Below are positions 42,667 through 49,390 of a stretch of DNA of 49,390 nt, one piece after another. The DNA lies in assembly GCA_020161795.1 (NCBI GenBank), contig JAIUOR010000038.1:1-49390 (forward strand), given 5' to 3'. The notes under the pieces are model-generated. The model did no database searches, was not told the DNA's origin, and saw only the letters and a list, made by a program, of their open reading frames with translations. The position numbers and the translations under genes are program-made. The DNA is from Actinomycetota bacterium (GTDB lineage Bacteria > Actinomycetota > Actinomycetes > Propionibacteriales > Propionibacteriaceae). Every line of letters begins with the position of its first letter. Position 1 is the first letter of the stretch.

Positions 42667-42727
42667 CCGGCCCCGCTCCCCCTCCGACGGCTCGTCCGTC
42701 GCGACGCGCGAGGGGCGCGGCCGGTCA
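42664..42727. terminator. Bidirectional hairpin between two convergent two-component systems
   Basis: TGACCGGCC (42664-42672) pairs perfectly with GGCCGGTCA (42719-42727). Inside, CCCC pairs with GGGG, and CGACGG-CTCGT-CCGTCG (42685-42701) forms an apical stem. It lies between the 3' ends of the plus-strand kinase and the minus-strand NarL-type regulator and probably stops both transcripts. Confidence 0.65.
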
Positions 42728-42737
42728 GACCAAACCA

Positions 42738-43427
42738 CTACCCCAGCCGGGGCGCGCCGGTGTCGGCCAGGAAGGCCAGGATCGCCCGCACCCGGCGGTT
42801 CTCCTCGCTGGGATCCAGCCCGAGCTTGGCGAAGATGTTCGACACATGCTTGGCCACGGCAGCGCCGGAGAGCACCAGATCGTCGGCGATCTGGGCGTTC
42901 GACAGGCCGCGGGCCATCAGCTCCAGCACCTCGAACTCACGCGGGCTGAGGTCCCCCAGGCCCGAGCGGTTCGTCCGCATCATGGCCCGGGCGACCTCCG
43001 GGTCGATCACCACCCCGCCGGCCGCGACGATCCGCAATGAACCGACGAAGTCCGCCACCTGGGCGACCCGGTCCTTGAGCAGATAGCCGGTGCCACCGCC
43101 CGCTGCCGGCAGGGCGAACAGTTGCTGGGCGTAGACCGCGGCGACGTACTGGCTCAGCACCAGCACCCCGAGGCCGGGGTAGGCCGCCTTCAGGTCGAGC
43201 GCGGCCTGCAGCCCGTCGGTGGTCATGGTCGGCGGCATGCGGACGTCGGTCACCACCACATCGGGCAGGCTCCCGTTCGCCGCCAACTCGTCGACGGTGA
43301 GCCGCAGTGCGTCCGCCCGGCTCTCCTGGCCGACGATCTCGAAGCCCTGGCGCTGCAGCAGCCCTGCCAGGCCCTCGCGCAGCAGGGCGGCGTCGTCGGC
43401 CAGCACCAGCGTGATCGGTTCGGTCAC
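42738..43427 (-). CDS. NarL/FixJ-family response regulator
   Basis: A 229-residue regulator. The receiver has DD at 11-12, phospho-acceptor Asp61 in VVVTDVRMPP, Ser in VLSQY and Lys in LLKDR. The C-terminal LuxR helix-turn-helix is LSPREFEVLELMARGLSNAQIADDLVLSGAAVAKHVSNIFAKLGL. The receiver has an insertion typical of this actinobacterial subgroup (ALPAAGGGTGYLL). The GTG start overlaps the kinase stop (GTGA). The likely targets are the repeats in the 44129-44365 region in front of the ABC transporter. Confidence 0.92.
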   Translation of the reverse strand: MTEPITLVLADDAALLREGLAGLLQRQGFEIVGQESRADALRLTVDELAANGSLPDVVVTDVRMPPTMTTDGLQAALDLKAAYPGLGVLVLSQYVAAVYAQQLFALPAAGGGTGYLLKDRVAQVADFVGSLRIVAAGGVVIDPEVARAMMRTNRSGLGDLSPREFEVLELMARGLSNAQIADDLVLSGAAVAKHVSNIFAKLGLDPSEENRRVRAILAFLADTGAPRLG

Positions 43428-44128
43428 AGCGCCACCCCCGGCTCGCCACGGTTGAGCAGCAGCGGGACGGCCGCCACCACCTGGGTCGGCCCGCCCAGCG
43501 GGCTGGAGATCGTCAGTTCGCCGCCGAAGGCCGCCAGGCGCTCCCGCATACCGGCCAGCCCGTGGCCCGGCCGCAGCACGACGCCGCCCGGGCCGGCGTC
43601 CACCACCGAGACCCGCAGGTGCGAGTCCGTGGTCAGCAGCACGGTCACCGGGGCGCCGGTGGCGTACTTGGCGGCGTTGGCGATCCCTTCGCAGGCGAAG
43701 AAGTAGCTGGCAGCCAGCACCCCTTCGGGCAGTCGGGGCAGCGGGTGGGGGCAGACGATCCGGACCTCGGCGGCCGAGGCCTGGGCGACATCGGTCAGCG
43801 CGGCAGCCAGCCCCTGCTCGACGAGCACCTGCGGATGGATCCCGCGAACGGTCGTCCGCAGCGCGTCCAGCCCCTTGGCCAGGGCGTCCTGGGCCTGGTC
43901 GAGCAGCGCGCGCAGTTCCGCGTCCGCCAGGACGCTGGGTGAGGTACGGGCCTCACCGAGCATCATCGCGGCAGCCACCAGGTACTGCTGGGTGCCGTCG
44001 TGCAGGTCGCGTTCGATCCGGCGCCGCTCGATCTCGTAGGCGTCCACGATCACCCGCCGGGAGGCGGTCAGCTCCTCGACCGCGCGCACCGCGTCCGCCT
44101 CGTGATCGCGGGACCGTCCGAATCTCAC
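43424..44128 (-). CDS. Soluble NarL-type sensor histidine kinase without sensor domain
   Basis: A 234-residue kinase. From the GTG at 44128 it begins with a short charged helix, then the HisKA_3 box YEIERRRIERDLHDGTQQYL (His43), the dimerisation helices, and a HATPase domain with FFACEGIANAAKYA and GHGLAGMRERL. No membrane helix or input domain precedes the His box. TAGGTT on the minus strand (44141-44136) is seven bases before the GTG, supporting this start. A frame extends upstream to 44218, but that part is the operator region. The signal may come through the adjacent ABC transporter. Confidence 0.87.
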   Translation of the reverse strand: MRFGRSRDHEADAVRAVEELTASRRVIVDAYEIERRRIERDLHDGTQQYLVAAAMMLGEARTSPSVLADAELRALLDQAQDALAKGLDALRTTVRGIHPQVLVEQGLAAALTDVAQASAAEVRIVCPHPLPRLPEGVLAASYFFACEGIANAAKYATGAPVTVLLTTDSHLRVSVVDAGPGGVVLRPGHGLAGMRERLAAFGGELTISSPLGGPTQVVAAVPLLLNRGEPGVAL

Positions 44129-44194
44129 GCCCTCGAACCTAGCGGACGACCCCCAGTGGCCGTCACCAAGGCCACCCTCCCGTCCGCTCTCCTG

Positions 44195-44263
44195 CAGAAA
44201 CCGGGCAATCCAGGCCATCTGCCCGGATTATCCAGACAGCTCGCCTGGATCACCCGGTTTCTG
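44195..44263. promoter_or_regulatory. Three-copy operator array, CCGGRNNATCCAGRC
   Basis: Copies are CCGGGCAATCCAGGC (44201-44215, plus), CCGGATTATCCAGAC (44223-44237, plus) and CCGGGTGATCCAGGC (44257-44243, minus). The first two are direct repeats 22 bases apart. The first and third lie in a 21-bp inverted repeat (44195-44215 and 44243-44263, 19 of 21 matching). The array ends just before the -35 of the ABC transporter promoter. Confidence 0.72.
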
Positions 44264-44271
44264 CTGGCCGG

Positions 44272-44308
44272 TTGACCGGGGAGAGGACGGAAGTAGTGCT
44301 GGCACTAC
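44272..44308 (+). promoter_or_regulatory. ABC-transporter promoter with 16-bp palindrome over the -10
   Basis: TTGACC (44272-44277) is followed after 16 bases by TAGTGC. This -10 lies within the perfect palindrome GTAGTGC-TG-GCACTAC (44293-44308). A repressor bound there would block the polymerase, while the upstream array would suit an activator. Initiation near 44306 would leave a leader of about 60 bases. Confidence 0.6.
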
Positions 44309-44365
44309 CCCGGAAGCAGCCTGGGCACCATGGAATGGACGGTGAAGCCCGGCTGGAATGGAGTC

Positions 44366-45091
44366 ATGATCGAACCAGACGCATCCACGCCCCTGCTGCA
44401 CACCCAGGGGATCACCAAGAACTTCGGCCAGGTCCAGGCGCTGGCCGGGGTCTCGGTGCGCATCGCCCGCGGCGAGACGCTCGCCATCATGGGCCCCTCG
44501 GGCTCGGGCAAGTCCACCCTGCTGCACTGCCTCTCCGGCGTGCTGGTGCCCGATCAGGGCACGGTCACCTTCGACGGCCAGCCGGTCTCGTCGCTGCGGG
44601 ACCGCGAGCGCTCCCACCTGCGGCTGACCCGGTTCGGCTTCGTCTTCCAGGACGGGCAGCTGATCCCCGAGCTCTCCGCCCGGGAGAACGTCGGGCTGCC
44701 GTTGATGCTCACCGGCACCTCCCGCAGCCGGGCACTGGGCACCGCGGACGGCATGCTGGAACGGCTCGGCCTGGCCGATCTGCGTCACCGCCGCCCCGGC
44801 GACATGTCGGGCGGTCAGGCGCAGCGGACGGCGATCGCCCGCGCCCTGGCTGCGCAGCCGGATGTGGTCTTCGCCGACGAGCCCAGCGGCGCTCTCGATC
44901 AGGCGACCGGCCATGAGACGATGCAGCTGCTGACCACCACCGTCGCCATGTCGGGCGCCAGCCTGGTGCTGGTCACCCACGACCTCAACGTCGCCCGCTG
45001 GTGCAGCCGGCTGATCGAGATCCGGGACGGTCTGGTGCACTCCGACCGCCGACTGGAGCCGCTGGCCGCCGGGACGGAGGCAGCGCGATGA
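44366..45091 (+). CDS. ABC transporter ATPase, MacB/LolD-like
   Basis: A 241-residue ATPase with Walker A GPSGSGKST (43-51), Q-loop FVFQDGQLIPELSARENV, signature MSGGQAQR, Walker B VVFADEPSGALD and VTHD for the H-loop. The class pairs with FtsX-like permeases that work by mechanotransmission, often for antimicrobial peptide resistance or lipoprotein and envelope functions. The ATG at 44366 follows GGAATGGAG; an ATG at 44330 has no ribosome site. It overlaps the permease by four bases (ATGA). Confidence 0.92.
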   Translation: MIEPDASTPLLHTQGITKNFGQVQALAGVSVRIARGETLAIMGPSGSGKSTLLHCLSGVLVPDQGTVTFDGQPVSSLRDRERSHLRLTRFGFVFQDGQLIPELSARENVGLPLMLTGTSRSRALGTADGMLERLGLADLRHRRPGDMSGGQAQRTAIARALAAQPDVVFADEPSGALDQATGHETMQLLTTTVAMSGASLVLVTHDLNVARWCSRLIEIRDGLVHSDRRLEPLAAGTEAAR

Positions 45092-46524
45092 CGGCCACCC
45101 TCGCACCGGCGCGCGCCGCCGCACTGCCGTCCCTGGCACTCCGGCTGACCCGGGCCCGGCTGGCCACCCGGCAGGGCGAGGGCGTGCTCTACCTCGCGTC
45201 GGTGGCCGCCTTCGCGCTCAGCTCCGCGCTGGCCCTCACCGTGGCCGGCGGCACCTGGATGTTCTACCACCGCTGGCGCACGCCGACCGGCGTCCATGCC
45301 GAACTGCTGGCGAGCGACCCCAGCTTCGAGACCATGCTGTCGATGTACTTCCTGCTGGCGGTGACCGCGTGCGCGCTGCTGGTGCCGAGCATGGCCGGGC
45401 TGGCCTCGGGCGCAGCGGTATTGGGCGCGCGGGGACGGGATCGCCGGCTGGCCGTGCTGCGCCTGGTCGGGTTGTCCTCGTCTGATGTCACTCGGATGTC
45501 GTTGATCGACACCGCCATTCAGGCGGTGGCCGGCATCGCGGTGGGCCTGGTGGCCTACCTCCTGACGCTGCCCGCGTGGAGCCTGCTCACCATGCAGGCG
45601 ATGCCGGTCGACCCCGCGGAGATGCTGCTGCCGTGGTGGCTGGCGCTGATCGTTGCCGCCGCCACCTTCGTCACCGGGATCACCGCGGCCTGGTGGGGGC
45701 TGCGCCAGGTCCGGATCTCTCCGCTGGGCGTCTCCCGGCGTTCGGTCAGCCCGGCGCTTCGGGCCTGGCGGGTGGTGTTGTTCGTCCTGCTGCTGATCGT
45801 CTTCGGCCTGGCCTCCCAGGTGCTCCGCCTCGGCGACGGGGTGGTGCCCTTCCTGATCTTCGCCGCGATCATGGTGGCGGTGATCCAGGGCTTCAACCTC
45901 GCCGCCGCCTGGCTGCTGCAATTGCTCGCACGCTCGCTGTCGCATCTGCCGACCGCCACCGGCATGTGGGCGGCACGCCGGGTGCAGGCCGATGCGCGCA
46001 CCACCTGGCGGCGGGTCTCCGGGCTTGGGCTGCTCTCGCTCATCGGCGCCTACATCGCGGTGATGCCGGTCTCGCTGACCGCAGGGGACGACGCGGCTCA
46101 GCAGAGCTTCGCCTCCGCCGCGCAGTGGGACTTCACCAAGGGCGCGATCATCACGCTGGGCGTCGGGTTCGCGCTGACCGCCATGTCGATCTTCATCGCA
46201 CAGGCTTCGGCGATCCTGGAACGCGCCGAGCAGAGCCTGGCGCTGGCGAACATGGGCGCCTCCGCTCGCTTCCTGACCCGGGTCACCTGGTGGGAGACGC
46301 TGGCCCCGCTGGTGCTGGCGATCACGCTGGGCGCCGGGCTCGGCATGCTGCTCGCGCTGCCGATGTCCAACGCGGCCTCCCGGCTCGGCATGGAGCTCTG
46401 GACCGGTCTGCCGATCATGGGTTGCGTGCTGCTCGCCGGAATCGGTCTGGCGATCGCGGCCCTGGCCGCGTGCGGCCCCCTGCAGACCCGCGTCCTGGCC
46501 ACCCACGAACGCCACAACGACTGA
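45088..46524 (+). CDS. FtsX-like ABC permease
   Basis: A 478-residue membrane protein with about eight to ten helices and two FtsX-type modules. Helices near 40-60, 95-125, 155-185 and 200-220 form the first; near 245-265, 270-295, 340-360, 385-410 and 440-465 the second. Charged coupling loops (GARGRDRRLAVLRLVGLSSSDV and ERAEQSLALANMGASARFL) resemble those that contact the ATPase. No large extracytoplasmic domain of the MacB or BceB type is present. GGAGG precedes the ATG at 45088. Regulation is probably by the NarL-type system encoded divergently. Confidence 0.9.
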   Translation: MTATLAPARAAALPSLALRLTRARLATRQGEGVLYLASVAAFALSSALALTVAGGTWMFYHRWRTPTGVHAELLASDPSFETMLSMYFLLAVTACALLVPSMAGLASGAAVLGARGRDRRLAVLRLVGLSSSDVTRMSLIDTAIQAVAGIAVGLVAYLLTLPAWSLLTMQAMPVDPAEMLLPWWLALIVAAATFVTGITAAWWGLRQVRISPLGVSRRSVSPALRAWRVVLFVLLLIVFGLASQVLRLGDGVVPFLIFAAIMVAVIQGFNLAAAWLLQLLARSLSHLPTATGMWAARRVQADARTTWRRVSGLGLLSLIGAYIAVMPVSLTAGDDAAQQSFASAAQWDFTKGAIITLGVGFALTAMSIFIAQASAILERAEQSLALANMGASARFLTRVTWWETLAPLVLAITLGAGLGMLLALPMSNAASRLGMELWTGLPIMGCVLLAGIGLAIAALAACGPLQTRVLATHERHND

Positions 46525-46590
46525 CCTGGGACGGACGGTACCTCCGGCGAACCGGCCGCGGCCGGATGCCCGCTGCGGTAGCGTCGGGTC

Positions 46591-47262
46591 ATGCAGCTCA
46601 GCCGCGCCGAATTGGCCCGTTACATCGACCACACCCTGCTTGCGCCGACCGCCACCCCGGCCGATGTGGCCGCGGCCCTCGCCGAGGCCGAGGAGCTGGG
46701 AACCTATGCGTTCTGCATGCCTTCCTCGTTCCTGCCGCTCACCGGCAACGGGACGGTGAAGATCGGCACCACCTGCGGATTCCCCTCCGGTAAGCACAGC
46801 CTGGCGGTCAAGGCGGCCGAGGCGGCGGAGGCGATCGCCCTCGGCGCCGACGAGGTGGACATGGTGATCGATCTCGGCCTGGCCAGGACCGGCGACGCCG
46901 CGGCGCTGACAGCCGAGATCGCCGCCGTCCGGGACGGCATCCCAGCCCCCAAGGTGCTGAAGGTGATCGTCGAATCAGCAGCCCTCACCGACGACGAGAT
47001 CGTGCTGGCCTGCCAGTGCGCCGAGGCGGCCGGGGCCGACTTCGTGAAGACCTCGACCGGCTTCCATCCTGCCGGCGGCGCCTCCCTCCATGCGATCGCC
47101 CTGATGGCGCGGACGGTGGGCGGACGGCTGGGGATCAAGGCCTCCGGCGGCATCCGCGATCACGCCACCGCGCTGGCCATGATCGAGGCCGGCGCCACTC
47201 GCCTGGGCCTCTCCGCCAGCCGCGCGGTGCTCGACGGCACGACCGCCGACAGCTCCTACTGA
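46591..47262 (+). CDS. deoC: Deoxyribose-phosphate aldolase
   Basis: A 223-residue class I aldolase that splits 2-deoxyribose 5-phosphate into acetaldehyde and glyceraldehyde 3-phosphate in deoxynucleoside breakdown. The Schiff-base Lys153 is in FVKTSTGF, and Lys183 in [10 protein letters not shown] assists. The Asp in [10 protein letters not shown] and the N-terminal YIDHTLLAP are typical. Length matches the family. TAGCGT at 46579-46584 is six bases before the ATG, so it is leaderless. No other deo gene adjoins. Confidence 0.94.
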   Translation: MQLSRAELARYIDHTLLAPTATPADVAAALAEAEELGTYAFCMPSSFLPLTGNGTVKIGTTCGFPSGKHSLAVKAAEAAEAIALGADEVDMVIDLGLARTGDAAALTAEIAAVRDGIPAPKVLKVIVESAALTDDEIVLACQCAEAAGADFVKTSTGFHPAGGASLHAIALMARTVGGRLGIKASGGIRDHATALAMIEAGATRLGLSASRAVLDGTTADSSY

Positions 47263-47278
47263 GCCGAGGCTTGCCGGG

Positions 47279-48157
47279 TCAGCCGGCGAGCCCGTGGTCG
47301 CCCAGCCAGGCGGCGATGGCTGTGTCCAGCCCGTCCGCCGCGGCAGCGGCGGTGAGTTCCGCGAAGGAGTCGTTGGTGAGTGCCTGCTGGACGGCATCCA
47401 GGACGAGTACCGCGTCCGGGCGCTGATCGGCGAACTCCGCCGACACGACCACCACCAGTGGGTCGGGGACCCCGACCCCGACCGGATCCTCCAGCTCGAC
47501 CAGCCCTTCGAGATCGATGCTCTCGGTGCGCCGGAAGGCCGCGATGGTGGCGCTGCCGTCGGCCAGGGCCGCCGCGCGTTCGGCCGGATCGTCGAGCTGC
47601 TCCGCGGTCGCCTTGGCGTTGTAGGCGGCCTGCAGGACGGGTACCCCGACCGAGCTGTCCACCGCGAACGACGGCACCGCCGCCACCACCTGCGGCAGCA
47701 CCGCGAGGTCGCTCAGCGAGGCGAGACCCGAGTCGGGGGTGGCTGCCCAGACCAGGCCGCCGTCCACCCAGCTGGTCTCCAGCACACCGACCTCGGGTGC
47801 CACCTCGGTGGCCAGGTAGGCGATCGTCTCGGCCGGCTCGGCCGGCAGCGGCTGATTGCTGAACTCCTGCAGCAGCGTGCCGGCGAAGGCCGGCATGGCC
47901 ATCGGCGAGTTGTCCCCCAGCGCCAGCGTCTCGGTTCCGGCCACGACCTCCGTCGTCACCGCCGGATCGTCGCTCGCCTGCAGCGCCGCCACGTAGAGGG
48001 CGGCCAGCAGGTCGGAGGCCGCGGTGCCGTCCGAACCGATCTCGATGGTCGGCAGAGGCTCGGCCGGATCGTCCGGCGGAATCGGTGAGACCTGGCCGCA
48101 CCCCACCAACACAGCCGCCGACGCCGCTAGAAGAACTCGACTCCACCTGGAACGCAC
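47279..48157 (-). CDS. Orphan substrate-binding lipoprotein (OpuAC/ProX-like)
   Basis: A 292-residue lipoprotein with lipobox LVGC (Cys20). The mature start TIEIGSDGTAASDLLAALYVAALQAS resembles the opening of OpuAC/ProX osmoprotectant-binding proteins (IGSK-F-EQ-LL-ELY-Q-L). GLASLSDLAVLP and the late DAVLVLDAVQQALTNDSFAEL keep the two-lobe pattern. The family aromatic box for betaine is not obvious: only Trp residues in SWVDGGLVWAAT are seen. No permease or ATPase gene is next to it. The GTG start has GGAGG immediately before it. It is therefore a binding protein of uncertain ligand, acting with a distant transporter or in another role. Confidence 0.7.
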   Translation of the reverse strand: MRSRWSRVLLAASAAVLVGCGQVSPIPPDDPAEPLPTIEIGSDGTAASDLLAALYVAALQASDDPAVTTEVVAGTETLALGDNSPMAMPAFAGTLLQEFSNQPLPAEPAETIAYLATEVAPEVGVLETSWVDGGLVWAATPDSGLASLSDLAVLPQVVAAVPSFAVDSSVGVPVLQAAYNAKATAEQLDDPAERAAALADGSATIAAFRRTESIDLEGLVELEDPVGVGVPDPLVVVVSAEFADQRPDAVLVLDAVQQALTNDSFAELTAAAAADGLDTAIAAWLGDHGLAG

Positions 48158-48231
48158 CCCTCCAGTTTCTCAGCAAATCTTCAGAAGTCAGCGCACACAC
48201 GCCCAGCACGCTCATTCCCTCAGGCACGCAG

Positions 48232-48261
48232 AAGGGGGCCCGGCCCAAGCCGGACCCCCTT
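48232..48261 (-). terminator. Terminator after ppdK
   Basis: AAGGGGGCCCGGC and GCCGGACCCCCTT form a 13-bp stem with one C-A mismatch and loop CCAA, 14 bases past the ppdK stop. It separates ppdK from the lipoprotein gene that follows on the same strand. Confidence 0.85.
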
Positions 48262-48274
48262 GCTGGAGCCTTGG

Positions 48275-49390
<1,116 letters not shown>

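Overview
The window is about 49.4 kb of very GC-rich, densely packed bacterial chromosome from an actinobacterium. Mycothione reductase, polyphosphate glucokinase, a class E sortase and many promoters whose -10 box sits 6-8 bases before the start codon (leaderless mRNAs) support this. A succinate/acetyl-CoA-type CoA transferase and pyruvate phosphate dikinase fit a propionate-forming member of the Propionibacteriaceae, but the family assignment is inference. I see no phage genes, insertion sequences, rRNA or CRISPR array. There is one tRNA.

Layout. 0.1-2.2 kb: a two-gene sugar/inositol module (TIM-barrel isomerase, Gfo/Idh dehydrogenase). 2.4-8.2 kb: GH3 lipoprotein, mycothione reductase, hexose-6-phosphate mutarotase, CoA transferase, HAD phosphatase. 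8.3-18 kb: TetR regulator, membrane protein, MazF-like protein, VanZ-RDD protein, a two-subunit CydDC-like ABC exporter, SLC13/TrkA-C transporter, SHOCT membrane protein, a 56-residue zinc-ribbon protein and a cell-wall amidase lipoprotein. 18.2-24.2 kb: a sugar uptake and catabolism cluster (binding protein, ROK regulator, NagB-like isomerase, ATPase, permease, then a convergent SIS-domain isomerase). 24.3-29.3 kb: tRNA-Gly(CCC), a DUF1707 protein, a YdbS/YdbT-like PH-domain pair, galE, ppgK. 29.3-39.4 kb: argS, a secreted FN3-endonuclease/phosphatase-fold protein, alpha/beta hydrolase, proline dehydrogenase, cystathionine gamma-synthase/lyase, CBS and YbaK proteins, an MFS transporter, a phosphoribosyltransferase and acylphosphatase. 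39.4-46.5 kb: sortase E with a small membrane partner, an OmpR-type two-component system, then a NarL-type two-component system divergent from an ABC-FtsX transporter. 46.6-49.4 kb: deoC, an orphan binding lipoprotein and the 3' part of ppdK.

Most interesting parts. (1) In the 18-24 kb sugar cluster both enzymes belong to known folds but deviate in active-site signature motifs: the NagB-like protein has Ser where NagB has Asp141, and the PHI-like SIS protein lacks the usual GRSG motif and has no HPS partner. The pathway may therefore act on an uncharacterised sugar phosphate. (2) The 44129-44365 intergenic region holds three copies of CCGGRNNATCCAGRC just upstream of a -35 box, plus a perfect 16-bp palindrome over the -10. 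(3) An AT-rich 19-bp imperfect inverted repeat encloses a second hairpin at 38427-38499. (4) There are two divergent promoter pairs whose -10 boxes share the same TA, and a broad pattern of leaderless starts.
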